From contig CAYRXS010000109.1 of assembly GCA_964428225.1 (NCBI GenBank), forward strand, positions 1 to 20,804: a stretch of 20,804 nt of DNA, in the 5' to 3' direction. Below, one piece after another: positions 7,449 to 15,821 of the stretch. Below the pieces are notes generated by a model. It saw only the letters and a program-made list of their open reading frames with translations, had not been told where the DNA came from and made no database searches. Origin of the DNA: JBFMCU01 sp964428225 (GTDB taxonomy: Bacteria > Planctomycetota > UBA1135 > GCA-002686595). Made by a program: the position numbers and the translations under genes. The stretch's first letter is position 1. Each line of letters starts with the position of its first letter.

Positions 7449-8468
7449 CTACTCGCGTGCCGGGGAAAGATCCCGCGGGAGGACCCTTGTGGGCCTCCCT
7501 GGGCGCCAGCGCGTGCCGATGAAGTGGAGAAGCACGGGGAGCAGGGCGAGAAGGGCCGCGCCCACCCCGCAGGCGATCAGCGCGTACTCTCGCCGGCTCA
7601 GCCTCTCGAAGGAGCTCGTCCTCGCCATCATCGTCAGGTCGCCGATCAGGGCGGAGCTCAGGTGTCTGACGTTCCCGTTGTGGAAGGTGCCCCCGAGGCG
7701 CGTCGCGATCTGCCGCAACACTGAAACGTCCTGGCGGGATTGCCTTCCGTCGATGAAGCTTCCGCTCACCGGATCTCCGACGCCCACGATCAGCACGTCG
7801 TCGATCGAGGCCGGCATCCTCGGCATGCCCGTAGCCGGCACGGTGTCTCCATCGCTGACGAGGACGAGGATGGTGCTCTTCGGATTCCACGGGCGCGCCA
7901 TCCTCACCGCTTCCTCGATCCCGTCGAGGAGACGAGTCTTCCCGGCCGGGAACGCGTAGTGCATGGGGAGGTCGCCCAGGATGTTGCGGACGACCTCGAC
8001 GTCGGTCGTGTCCTCGACGACGGGCTTCGCTCCGTTGTAGACCGCCACGACGGAGATTCGATACTGCTCGAGCGGAACCCTCGCGAAGAACGATTCCAAC
8101 ACGCTGCGAGCTCGTTGCATGCGGCTTTCAATCGAGCTCGGTCCGGCATCGACGAGACGCATGCTGGGTGAGACGTCGAGCACGAGGAGCACGTGGCGGT
8201 AGTCGCCGTCGCGGGCCAGGGTCGCGTCGGCGGAGGAGTGCTTCTTCGGCTCGAGGAGGAGGAGCGTGCAGGCTCCCCAGGCGATCGCGCCCACGGCCAC
8301 GGCGCGGAGAATCGGTACCCCGCGGACCCAGACCGCGGGCCGCTCGCGCGGTCCGAAGGCGAGGCGCAGGAGCCGGCGGATCCGGACCGCGTGCCACGCC
8401 TCGGCGGCGAGCATGGCGACGACGGCCGCCGCGGTGGCGAGGATCGGAGTCACGACCGGATCTACCAC
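7449..8468 (-). CDS. Membrane-anchored von Willebrand factor A protein (BatB-like)
   Basis: The 339-residue protein has two N-terminal hydrophobic segments (about 5-24 and 52-72). A vWA domain (about 90-285) carries a complete MIDAS metal site: DVSPS (D98, S100, S102), T178 in GKTRLL and D206 in VSDGD. A C-terminal membrane span follows (about 296-317), then a basic tail. MIDAS domains bind divalent metal and a partner acidic residue, giving protein-protein contacts on the periplasmic or membrane face. Start is GTG 8468, within the end of the preceding gene, whose stop is at 8462; GAGGT sits about 8 bases upstream. This overlap indicates translational coupling and equal dosage of the two vWA proteins. 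It is the second vWA member of the operon. The loop around ATGMPRMPASIDD and the GDPVSGSFIDG insertion are characteristic of BatB-like forms. Exact cellular role is unknown. Confidence 0.92.
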   Translation of the reverse strand: MVDPVVTPILATAAAVVAMLAAEAWHAVRIRRLLRLAFGPRERPAVWVRGVPILRAVAVGAIAWGACTLLLLEPKKHSSADATLARDGDYRHVLLVLDVSPSMRLVDAGPSSIESRMQRARSVLESFFARVPLEQYRISVVAVYNGAKPVVEDTTDVEVVRNILGDLPMHYAFPAGKTRLLDGIEEAVRMARPWNPKSTILVLVSDGDTVPATGMPRMPASIDDVLIVGVGDPVSGSFIDGRQSRQDVSVLRQIATRLGGTFHNGNVRHLSSALIGDLTMMARTSSFERLSRREYALIACGVGAALLALLPVLLHFIGTRWRPGRPTRVLPRDLSPARE

Positions 8469-9388
8469 GGCGTGTACCTCAATCCGAAGGCCGCGAGGAG
8501 CGCCGCCGACAAGACGACGAGAATGGCCCCACAGAAGGTCGCGTAGTCGTCCAACGCCTCGGCCCGCGCCTTCTCGATGCGCGTCTCCTGCATCTCGTCG
8601 ATGCGCTGGAACACGCGGCGCAAGCCCTCGTCATCGCCGGGCTGAAAGACCTCGCCGCCGGTGATGCTGGTGATGTTGACGATCGGTTCGGGGGTTCGGC
8701 TCGACGAGATGTGTACCGCGTAGACGACGACGTTGTCGTCGCGCAGAGTGCGGGCGATCTCCATGTCCCGGCCATTGCGCAGGTCGGCGCTGTTTCCGTC
8801 GGAGACCAGGATGATCATGCGGTCGCCTTCCTCTCGACCGACGAGGATCTTCCGACAGGCGAGCAGGGCCCTGCCGATCTCGGTGCCGCCGAACCATGGC
8901 GGGAGGCTCCGCGGCTTCATGAACGGGGGGGCGCAGCGAAACGCCGACACGTCCGTGGTCAACGGAACCCAGTGGAGGACCGAGTTCCCGAAGAACGTCA
9001 AACCGAAGGCATCCCCCTCGCGGTAATCGAGGAACTCGTTGATGGCCTTCATCGACGCGTCGTAGCGTGTGCCGTCGCTGAAGCTCGCCCCCATGCTTCC
9101 CGAGACGTCGACGCAGAACTCGATGTTCGTGAGGATCTTCTTCGTGCGCGGTTCGGCCCACCTCTGCGGGCCGGCGAGGAGGAGGATGACGATCCCGAGC
9201 AAGACGGCGGGAAGCGACTCACCGACGTTCACGAGGACTCGGATCCACGTTCCTCGGGAAGCCGCCGAGTGATCGAACGGAAGGACGAGGTTGCGGCCGC
9301 GCTTCGTCCAGCACCACAGGAGCAGAACCGTCGGAACGAGCAGCAGGAAGAGGACGAAGCCGTGGCGGAAGGGGAAGAGGATCTCCAT
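8462..9388 (-). CDS. Membrane-anchored von Willebrand factor A protein (BatA-like)
   Basis: The 308-residue protein has hydrophobic spans at about 8-27 and 57-73, then a vWA domain (about 88-270). The MIDAS is complete: D94, S96 and S98 in DVSGS, T169 in FGGTE and D197 in VSDGN. A last span (about 284-303) lies near the C terminus, which is the standard BatA layout with the metal site outside the membrane. ATG 9388 has GGGAGG about 6 bases upstream and begins 11 bases after the stop of the preceding BatD-like gene; upstream in-frame sequence is arginine-rich noise, so longer starts are rejected. Its end overlaps the start of the next vWA gene. In other bacteria BatA and BatB form membrane complexes driven by a cognate MoxR ATPase and are linked to stress tolerance and envelope integrity. 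Confidence 0.92.
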   Translation of the reverse strand: MEILFPFRHGFVLFLLLVPTVLLLWCWTKRGRNLVLPFDHSAASRGTWIRVLVNVGESLPAVLLGIVILLLAGPQRWAEPRTKKILTNIEFCVDVSGSMGASFSDGTRYDASMKAINEFLDYREGDAFGLTFFGNSVLHWVPLTTDVSAFRCAPPFMKPRSLPPWFGGTEIGRALLACRKILVGREEGDRMIILVSDGNSADLRNGRDMEIARTLRDDNVVVYAVHISSSRTPEPIVNITSITGGEVFQPGDDEGLRRVFQRIDEMQETRIEKARAEALDDYATFCGAILVVLSAALLAAFGLRYTPW

Positions 9389-9399
9389 GTCGTCCTCCC

Positions 9400-10260
9400 T
9401 CAGTCGGCCTCCGGCGGAGGGGGATCGAGGACGTCGGCGGGCAGATCCCGGTAGGGGGCCAGGAGCTTGCCGATGTCGACGTCCGGCGGCGGTGACGGCC
9501 GGTGAAGCCAGGCCTCGAGAGCGCGAAGCAGAGGGCCCGCCTCCGCATGTCGTTGGAGCTCGGCGATGGCTTCGGCGGCGCTCACGTCCTGGAGGCCGAT
9601 CTTGCGGCGCCAGAAGGCGATCAAGGCCAGCTCCAGTTCCGCCCGGCGCTCGTCGGACAGAGTTCCCGCCCGGGCCGCCTCGACCAGGGGGCGCAGTCGC
9701 TCCGCGAGCGTCTTCGGAGCGGAGTGCTCGAGGAGCGATTCCGCGCTGCTCCTCCGGCCTCGGGCGAGAATCACGACCAGGCCGACGACCCAGACCACTC
9801 CCCCGATCCACAGGACGAGTCGGTAGCCGCCGAGGCGCGGCAGATCACCCGTCGGTGTACGGTTCGGCTGCACCTGTCCGGGCGCCAGGATGGAATACAC
9901 GGTGATCGGAATCTCGGGAAGGTCCTCGGTGGAAGTGCCGTCACGCCGCCTCAGCCGGTCACGCAGGTCGTGGTCCCCCGGATCCAGGCCGTAGTAGACG
10001 AGGTCGTAGCGGTGGGACGTTCCGTGGGGGTAGACGGCCGCGATGCGCAGGGCCACGGGAGTCGTGACGTCGCTGGGCTTCACCTCGAGCTCCGACCCCG
10101 GCAGCACGATATCGCGGATCCACACCGTCACGCCGACCGGGGAGCTCCGCTCGTCGTCGTTCGCGGTCTGCGCTCCGGCGCCGAGGACCAGGAACACGAG
10201 CAGAGCGACAAGCAGCCCCGAACGTCGGCGCCCGAACGACTCGTGATTCGCTTGCTTCAT
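9400..10260 (-). CDS. BatD/DUF4381-like membrane protein
   Basis: The 286-residue protein has a signal peptide or anchor (about 13-31, SGLLVALLVFLVLGAGA). A compact beta-rich extracytoplasmic domain (about 40-135) follows, with VTTPVALRIAAVYPHGTSHRYDL. A membrane span (148-166, LVLWIGGVVWVVGLVVILA) leads to a cytosolic helical domain of about 115 residues that begins AERLRPLVEAARAG. That last part resembles the tail of DUF4381/BatD proteins (RRAELELALIAFWRRKIG). The ATG directly follows the TAG of the DUF58 gene (TAG 10261-10263, ATG 10260), and GGGAGG lies about 10 bases upstream inside the previous gene, so the two are coupled. BatD proteins are normally longer with several beta domains; this short form and the very large last gene of the operon could share that role, which is inference. 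Confidence 0.8.
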   Translation of the reverse strand: MKQANHESFGRRRSGLLVALLVFLVLGAGAQTANDDERSSPVGVTVWIRDIVLPGSELEVKPSDVTTPVALRIAAVYPHGTSHRYDLVYYGLDPGDHDLRDRLRRRDGTSTEDLPEIPITVYSILAPGQVQPNRTPTGDLPRLGGYRLVLWIGGVVWVVGLVVILARGRRSSAESLLEHSAPKTLAERLRPLVEAARAGTLSDERRAELELALIAFWRRKIGLQDVSAAEAIAELQRHAEAGPLLRALEAWLHRPSPPPDVDIGKLLAPYRDLPADVLDPPPPEAD

Positions 10261-11136
10261 CTATCGCGCCCCCCTCCCGAGAAGCCCGCGGGATCCGAAG
10301 AAGTGCCGGAGGTCGTGGACGTAGCTCCGATCCGTGCGGATCAGGAGGTGGTCGATACCCGCGCGTCGCAGAGTCCGTTCGATCTTCTCCTGATCGAGGT
10401 GCCGGCGGCGTCCGTGCGTCCACAGCTCTCGACCCGTCTCCGCCTCGCGGGCGCGCAGGAAGCCCGCGCCCTTGATGCTCGCTTCGGCGGGATCCTGGAG
10501 TTGCACCACGGCGCAGTCGTGGAGCTGGGCCAGTCGCTTCAGGGCCTGCGGCGCCGCGGGGTCGTGCATGTCGGACAGCACGATCATCAGCACGCGGTGG
10601 GCGAGGCTCGGAGTGAGCTCCTGGATCCGGCGGGCCAGAGTCGTCTCCTCGTCGTAACGGAACGTCCGCAAGCGCAGGAGCCATTCGAGGATCTGGGGCT
10701 TCGACAAGCTCGGCGGCGCGTGAAGTCTGCGGCTGCCGACGCCGATCACTCCCACCGGGCTCACGCGATCCAGACACGCGAGGGCGAGCCCTCCCGCGAT
10801 GTGGAGAGCCGTCACGTACTTGCTTCGCTTCGTGGAGGAGACGGTCATCGACGCGGAGGTGTCGATCAGGAGATAGACGGGCATCCGCTTCGGAGACTCG
10901 TACTCCTTCACGTAGAAGCGACCGGTGCGCGCCGTCACCCGCCAGTCGATCGATCGAACCGGGTCCCCGGCCTCGTAGGGACGCGATTGGACGAACTCGA
11001 TGCCGCTCCCCAGGAAGGGTGAGCGGTCGGTTCCGTAGCTCAGGGAATCCGCCAGTCGCCGCATGAGGATGCGGAACTGCCGGGAGTCGAGCAGATCGAG
11101 ATCCTCGACGCGTCCTTCCATGGGATGCGGGGCCAT
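10261..11136 (-). CDS. DUF58 domain protein (vWA-like fold, MoxR partner)
   Basis: This 291-residue protein has no signal peptide or membrane span, so it is cytosolic. The DUF58 signature is complete: EFVQSRPYEAGDPVRSIDWRV (about 47-67), TARTGRFYVKEYE (68-80), then a vWA-like MIDAS start LLIDTSASM (89-97). Later come ILEWLLRLRTFRYDEETTLARRIQEL and IVLSDMHDP. DUF58 proteins are encoded next to MoxR ATPases across bacteria and are thought to be their adaptor. It follows the MoxR gene by 16 bases and abuts the BatD-like gene. ATG 11136 lacks a clear Shine-Dalgarno; a second ATG at 11121 is possible, and both give the full domain. Confidence 0.93.
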   Translation of the reverse strand: MAPHPMEGRVEDLDLLDSRQFRILMRRLADSLSYGTDRSPFLGSGIEFVQSRPYEAGDPVRSIDWRVTARTGRFYVKEYESPKRMPVYLLIDTSASMTVSSTKRSKYVTALHIAGGLALACLDRVSPVGVIGVGSRRLHAPPSLSKPQILEWLLRLRTFRYDEETTLARRIQELTPSLAHRVLMIVLSDMHDPAAPQALKRLAQLHDCAVVQLQDPAEASIKGAGFLRAREAETGRELWTHGRRRHLDQEKIERTLRRAGIDHLLIRTDRSYVHDLRHFFGSRGLLGRGAR

Positions 11137-11152
11137 GGCGCTCGAGCTCGGT

Positions 11153-12238
11153 TCAGGATTCGGCGGAGGAGCTCACCGAGACCGCCTCGCGTTCGACGGA
11201 ACCCCGGGGACGTGTCGGGGGCGTCGCCCCCATGGCGCGAAGGATCTCCTCCAGGACCTGCTTCCCGGTGAGGCCGTCGGCCAGGGCTTCGTATTCCAGA
11301 CGCAGGCGGTGCAGAACCGCGTCCTCCGCGAGAGCGAAGAGGTCCTCGGGAATCACGTAGTCACGCCCGTGGATGAGGGCGCGAGCGCGGGAGGCCTTGA
11401 TGAGGGCGATCCCCGTGCGCGGGCTTCCGCCGAGCTCGATCGCATCGTGCTCTCGAGTGCGATTGACGAGCTCCACCACGTGCTCCTGGAACGTGTCGCT
11501 GACGTGCACCTCGTTCACGGCTTCCATGACGGAGATGATCTCGTCGGAGGATCCCACGGGCTCCTCCGAGATGACGTCGAACTCGGTCTGGACCACCGCC
11601 CCGCGATCCCGTCTCTCCACGCTCAGCAGGGCGTTGCGGCGCAGGATCTCCCGTTCCTCGTCCGGGGTCGGGTATTGCAACCGGTGGAGCAGCATGAACC
11701 GGTCGAGCTGGGCCTCGGGAAGCTCGAACGTACCCGACTGCTCCACGGGGTTCTGCGTTGCGATGACCAGGAAGGGCGCCGGGAGCACGTAGGTCTCGTT
11801 GCCGATCGTGACCTTGCGCTCCTGCATCGCCTCGAGCAGCGCGCCCTGTACCTTCGGGGCCGCGCGGTTGATCTCGTCGGCCAGGAGGAGGTTCGTGAAG
11901 ATCGGTCCCTTGTGCGTACGGAACTCGTTCGTTCGCTGGTCGAGAATCTCGGAGCCCAGGATGTCGGAGGGGAGGAGGTCGATCGTGAACTGAATGCGGG
12001 CGAAGTCGAGGTCGAGACCCTTCGCGAGGACGGACGCGAGCAGGGTCTTGGCGATCCCGGGCACGCCTTGCAGGAGGATGTGGCCTCCCGTGAAGAGCGC
12101 GATCAGGAGTCGCTCCACGACCACGTCCTGACCGACCACGACGGATGCGATTCTCTCCCGGATCGCCCGGAGGAACTCCGAGTTGCCACGACCTCCGGAA
12201 GTAGAGCTGTCATTCGAGGACGTCATGAGCGCGTTCAT
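11153..12238 (-). CDS. MoxR-family AAA+ ATPase
   Basis: The 361-residue protein has an AAA_3 core: Walker A GVPGIAKT (58-65), Walker B LLLADEIN (117-124), sensor ATQNP (160-164) and the LDRF (178-181) before the lid. A C-terminal lid domain follows with SPRTGIALIKASRARALIHGRDYVIPED. MoxR ATPases hydrolyse ATP to remodel or insert cofactors or metals into partner proteins, usually through vWA-domain adaptors; the five downstream genes supply exactly those. Start is ATG 12238 with AAGGAG two bases upstream of it; another ATG at 12226 would lie farther from that site. Translation could begin upstream at 12301, but those 21 residues look non-coding. It heads the minus-strand operon and faces the Gfo/Idh/MocA gene across 398 bases. 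Confidence 0.95.
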   Translation of the reverse strand: MNALMTSSNDSSTSGGRGNSEFLRAIRERIASVVVGQDVVVERLLIALFTGGHILLQGVPGIAKTLLASVLAKGLDLDFARIQFTIDLLPSDILGSEILDQRTNEFRTHKGPIFTNLLLADEINRAAPKVQGALLEAMQERKVTIGNETYVLPAPFLVIATQNPVEQSGTFELPEAQLDRFMLLHRLQYPTPDEEREILRRNALLSVERRDRGAVVQTEFDVISEEPVGSSDEIISVMEAVNEVHVSDTFQEHVVELVNRTREHDAIELGGSPRTGIALIKASRARALIHGRDYVIPEDLFALAEDAVLHRLRLEYEALADGLTGKQVLEEILRAMGATPPTRPRGSVEREAVSVSSSAES

Positions 12239-12636
12239 CTCTCCTTCAGGCCCGCATCGGGCCGATTGTGGCCTCGCGATTGAAGTCCACCGAGTTGGCA
12301 AGTACGGCGTGATCGCCCGCGTCGAATGGCATATCCCGCCCGGGTCGAGAGGCTACACGAAACACCCTTCCTCGGGACGACCGGGGCCCGGGAACCTTGC
12401 CGAGTTCCGGTGGATTCTCCGGTGCGGGGGCGAGGCTCTCGGCCATCGTCCCATCGGGTGATGCCATTCGGGTTGGCTGTTCGAGGGTCGGTGCCCTATT
12501 CTCGACCTCGACGCCGGACCGCGTTCGACGTCATCGACGAGGATGCTACCGGGAGCCTGCCACGCGCCGCGGCTCCTCGCGTCACGAGATCGATCCGGCC
12601 GTTCGCCCTTCGAGGCGGGAAACCAGGGAGTCGTTC
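12239..12636. promoter_or_regulatory. Divergent intergenic region between MoxR operon and Gfo/Idh/MocA gene
   Basis: About 400 bases hold no gene that I can support; frames across it are arginine-rich noise. It must contain promoters for the long minus-strand operon and for the plus-strand oxidoreductase. On the minus strand I find no convincing -35/-10 pair. On the plus strand one candidate is listed separately. Confidence 0.5.
12473..12502 (+). promoter_or_regulatory. Possible sigma-70-type promoter for the Gfo/Idh/MocA gene
   Basis: TTGGCT (12473-12478) and TATTCT (12497-12502) are spaced 18 bases apart, each matching four of six consensus positions. They would give a leader of about 125 bases before ATG 12637. 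This is the most AT-rich spot in the spacer. It is a match by eye only. Confidence 0.3.
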
Positions 12637-13986
12637 ATGAATGCAAGCAACAACGGACGGGGCGCTTCCCCCTCACGCCGTGAATTCCTCGAGCTGACCT
12701 CCGGTGCGCTGGTCGGGGCGTCGCTGGCGGGGGCCGTCGGCGCAAGTCGTCGAGCCGAACCGCGTCGCACGATTCCCGTCGCCCTGATCGGCTGCGGCGG
12801 GCGCGGGACCGGCGCCGCGGCGAACGCGCTGTCGACCGAAGGTCCGACCCGCCTCGAGACGGTGGCCGACGTCTTCGCCGACCGGGCGGAGGGCAGCCTG
12901 AAGTCGCTCACCTCGCAGTTCGCCTCGCAGGTGGACGTCCCGGAAGCGCGCCGGTTCGTGGGAATGGACGCCTATCGGAAGGCGATCGACGCGGTGGCGC
13001 CGGGAGGAGTCGTCGTCCTCGGAACGCCCCCCGCCTTCCGCCCCCCGCACCTGGAGTACGCGGTGGCGAAGGACTGTCACGTGTTCATGGAGAAGTCGTT
13101 CGCGGTCGACGCTCCCGGTATCCGCCGCGTGCTCGCCGCGGGAGAGGAGGCCACGAGGAAGGGGCTCAAGATCGCCGGCGGTCTGATGAGCCGCCACTAT
13201 GCGCCCCTCGAGCAGGCGATCGAGCGACTGCACGACGGCATCATCGGCGATCTCATCACCTGCTGGGCCTACCGGGAGCACGGCCCGGTGGGATACAAGC
13301 CGAAGCGCGCCGACGCGAGCGAGCTGAGCCACCAGATCCGCAACTACAGCTGCTACACCTGGCTGAACGGCAGCTTCATGCTCGACTGGCTCATCCACAA
13401 CCTCGACGTGTGCTGCTGGGCCAAGGGCATGTGGCCGGTCTCGGCGCAGGGGCAGGGCGGCCGCCAGGTCCGGACCGAGCCCGACCAGCTCTTCGACCAC
13501 TACTCCGTGGAGTACACGTTCCCCGACGGAACGCGGCTCCAGGCCCAGGGGCGACACCAGGACGGCTGCTGGAACTTCTTCGGCGACGTGGTGCACGGCA
13601 CGACGGGCTGCGCCGTCCTCGGGGAGGGGATCCCCCAGCCGCGGATCTACCGGGGTCACCGGCGGACGTCCGAGAACCTGCTCTGGGAGTTCGAGGGCGC
13701 GCAGCCGAATCCCTACCAGGTGGAGCACGACCTGCTGTTCGATGCGATCCGCGAGGACCGGCCCTACAACGAGACCGAGCGCTGCGCCTACGCCGCGATG
13801 ACCGGCATCCTCGGCCGCATGGCCGCCGAGTCCGGCAAGGAGGTCACCTGGAGCCAAGCGATGGCCTCCAACCTCGAGCTCGCCCCGGGGCTGGACGAGC
13901 TCACGTTGGACTCCCCGCCCCCGGTTCGGCCCGACGAGAAGGGCCGGTATCCGGTCGCCATTCCCGGGAAGAGCAAGGTGCTCTGA
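12637..13986 (+). CDS. Gfo/Idh/MocA-family oxidoreductase with Tat signal
   Basis: The 449-residue protein starts with a twin-arginine signal (SRREFLELTSGALVGASLAGAVGA, about 13-36), so it is exported folded with its cofactor. A Rossmann domain follows with VALIGCGGRGTG (48-59), binding NAD(P). The EKP motif that normally supplies the catalytic lysine reads EKS (152-154), keeping K153. The second domain carries DWLIHNLDVCCW (250-261), matching the family's D..H..D site. Members oxidise or reduce sugars and inositols; the substrate is not predictable here. ATG 12637 has GGAG 7 bases upstream and places the RR motif correctly, whereas the frame extends upstream without homology. Such Tat-exported members are numerous in Planctomycetota and often act in glycan breakdown. 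It stands alone, with the next gene convergent. Confidence 0.93.
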   Translation: MNASNNGRGASPSRREFLELTSGALVGASLAGAVGASRRAEPRRTIPVALIGCGGRGTGAAANALSTEGPTRLETVADVFADRAEGSLKSLTSQFASQVDVPEARRFVGMDAYRKAIDAVAPGGVVVLGTPPAFRPPHLEYAVAKDCHVFMEKSFAVDAPGIRRVLAAGEEATRKGLKIAGGLMSRHYAPLEQAIERLHDGIIGDLITCWAYREHGPVGYKPKRADASELSHQIRNYSCYTWLNGSFMLDWLIHNLDVCCWAKGMWPVSAQGQGGRQVRTEPDQLFDHYSVEYTFPDGTRLQAQGRHQDGCWNFFGDVVHGTTGCAVLGEGIPQPRIYRGHRRTSENLLWEFEGAQPNPYQVEHDLLFDAIREDRPYNETERCAYAAMTGILGRMAAESGKEVTWSQAMASNLELAPGLDELTLDSPPPVRPDEKGRYPVAIPGKSKVL

Positions 13987-13992
13987 TCGAGA

Positions 13993-14017
13993 CCCCGCGG
14001 CGTATTCGCGCTCGGGG
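13993..14017. terminator. Possible stem-loop between convergent genes
   Basis: CCCCG (13993-13997) pairs with CGGGG (14013-14017), with an inner GCG/CGC around a TATT loop. It sits 7 bases after the Gfo/Idh/MocA stop and 54 bases past the end of the convergent deacylase gene. It has no T-tract and an internal loop, so support is modest. Confidence 0.3.
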
Positions 14018-14070
14018 ATGGACCCGGGCATCGACTGGTCATTCGGCCCGGATCACCGGCCCCCCCGGCC

Positions 14071-15762
14071 TCACCGCCCGCTCCAGCCCGGCCCGCGGAC
14101 GACTCGGCCGGGCGTGGCGCCCGTGTGCTCGCCGTTCTCCAGCACCTGGATCCCGTTGACGAAGACGTGGTGCATGCCGGTCGCCAGCCGATGGGGATCC
14201 TCGAAGGTGGCGTGATCGCGAATCGTCTTCGGATCGAAGACGACCATGTCCGCATAGCAACCCGGGGCGAGGCGTCCGCGATCGCGGAGCTTCAGGTTGT
14301 CGGCGGGGAAGGAGGTCAGCCGGCGAATCGCCTCCTCGAGGGGGATGACGCCCTCGTCCCGCACGTAGCGCCCGAGCAAGCGCGAGAAGTTGCCGTAGGC
14401 CCGCGGATGGGGATTGGAGAGGAGGAAGACCCCCTCGGGGGCGGGCGAGCCGGCGTCGGATCCGAATGCGACCCAGGGCAGGGCGATCTGCCGGCGCACG
14501 TTCTCCTCCGACATGAGGAAGTAGATGGTCCCGACGCGACTGTCGTCCTCGATCACGAGCTCGATCGCGGCCTCCTCGGGCGAGATCCCGCGGCTCGAGG
14601 CCACCTCGGCCAGGGTCGAGCCGGTCAGGGGCTTGAGCGCCTCCTGCTTGAAGCCGACCAGCAGCATGCCCTGCGGGCCCGCCGCGAGCATCAGGTTCTC
14701 CCACTCGTCGGTCGGCGTTCGCATCTCCGCGACGACCCTCTCCCGAATCGCCGGATCGCGCAGCCGCTCGACCCAGGCGTCGTGGCCGCCCTCCTGCACC
14801 CACGGCGGCATGGCGGCGTCGAGCCCCGTTGCTCCCGCCGTGTACGTGTACATGTCCGCGGTGAGATCGAGCCCCTCCGCACGCGCCGCCTCGACGCGCC
14901 GAACGAGCTCGTCGAGCTTGCCCCAGTTGTCGCGACCGGCGGCCTTCAGGTGGTAGATCTCGGCTCCGATCCCCGAGCGCCGCGCGATCTCGAGCACCTC
15001 GTCGACTCCTTCGAGCAGCCGGTTGCCCTCGCTGCGCATGTGGGTGATGTAGCGGCCGCCGTACTCGGCCGCGACCTCGCACAGGGCGACGAGCTCGTCG
15101 GTGTCGGCGTAGAAGGCGGGTGCGTAGATGAGGGACGAGCCGATCCCCAAGGCGCCATCCTCCATCGCCTTGCGCGCGAGAGCACACATCCGCTCCAGCT
15201 CCGCCTCGTCGGGGGGTCGATCCTCGTGCTCCAGCTCGTGGATCCGCAGTGTCGTCGCGCCGACGAAGGAGGCGACGTTGGGTGAGATGCCGCGGTGGAC
15301 GAGGTGATCGAGATACTCGTCGAGGGTGGTCCACGTGATCTCGTAGCGGATGTCGCCCTGTCGCGCCCGGAGCTCCGCCTTCATCTCCTCCGTGAGCGGG
15401 CCTCCGGACCAGCCCTCGCCGAAGATCTCGAGGGTGACCCCCTGGCGAGTGTCGGCCAGGGAGCGCCCGTCCTCGATCAGCGAGTCCGTCGCCCAGGAGA
15501 GCATGTTGATGAAGCCGGGCGCGACGGCCCGACCCGTGGCGTCGATCTGGCGAGCCGCGGGCACGTTCGAGAGATCGCCGATCTCCACGATGCGATCGGC
15601 GATCACCCCCACGTCCGCGACGAACGGAGCTCCGCCTTCTCCGTCGTAGACCGTTCCCCCGCGGATCACGAGGTCGAGGGGCTCGCCGCTACACTCGGAT
15701 TCGATCGAGGCGCAGCCCGACGCCAGGAGAAGACAAGGAAGGATGGACGTGGTGAGCTTCAT
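14071..15762 (-). CDS. N-acyl-D-amino-acid deacylase-like amidohydrolase lipoprotein, HxH motif lost
   Basis: The 563-residue protein starts with a lipoprotein signal (MKLTTSILPCLLLASGC, Cys17), so it is probably membrane-tethered outside the cytoplasm. The fold is that of the amidohydrolase superfamily: VIRGGTVYDGEGG (32-44), then a metal-dependent barrel, and a closing beta part GRLAPGCYADMVVFD (497-510). Likely metal or catalytic residues kept are H241 (ITHMRSEG), H271 (YHLKAAG) and D436 (FGSDAGSP). The usual PGFIDxHxH is PGFINMLSW (82-90), so both histidines and the Asp are replaced, and the cysteine of the family's GNCG position is E116 (FGEGW). I recall a subfamily with this INMLSW pattern, so it may be a natural variant with a single metal rather than a dead enzyme. 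ATG 15762 was chosen for the signal peptide and AGGA 9 bases upstream. It lies 59 bases after the acetyltransferase gene on the same strand. Confidence 0.9.
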   Translation of the reverse strand: MKLTTSILPCLLLASGCASIESECSGEPLDLVIRGGTVYDGEGGAPFVADVGVIADRIVEIGDLSNVPAARQIDATGRAVAPGFINMLSWATDSLIEDGRSLADTRQGVTLEIFGEGWSGGPLTEEMKAELRARQGDIRYEITWTTLDEYLDHLVHRGISPNVASFVGATTLRIHELEHEDRPPDEAELERMCALARKAMEDGALGIGSSLIYAPAFYADTDELVALCEVAAEYGGRYITHMRSEGNRLLEGVDEVLEIARRSGIGAEIYHLKAAGRDNWGKLDELVRRVEAARAEGLDLTADMYTYTAGATGLDAAMPPWVQEGGHDAWVERLRDPAIRERVVAEMRTPTDEWENLMLAAGPQGMLLVGFKQEALKPLTGSTLAEVASSRGISPEEAAIELVIEDDSRVGTIYFLMSEENVRRQIALPWVAFGSDAGSPAPEGVFLLSNPHPRAYGNFSRLLGRYVRDEGVIPLEEAIRRLTSFPADNLKLRDRGRLAPGCYADMVVFDPKTIRDHATFEDPHRLATGMHHVFVNGIQVLENGEHTGATPGRVVRGPGWSGR

Positions 15763-15821
15763 GGCGCCCATCCTACGTCGAAGCACGATCCGCGTCCCGC
15801 GGCGCGGAGTCGGGTCGGCCG

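Noticed and set aside
9389..9811. N-terminal extension of the BatA-like protein
   Set aside because: It would overlap the whole end of the BatD-like gene; ATG 9388 has a good ribosome site and starts the first membrane span.
12239..12301. Earlier MoxR start at 12301
   Set aside because: The 21 added residues are not like MoxR N termini, and the purine-rich site AAGGAG is just before 12238.
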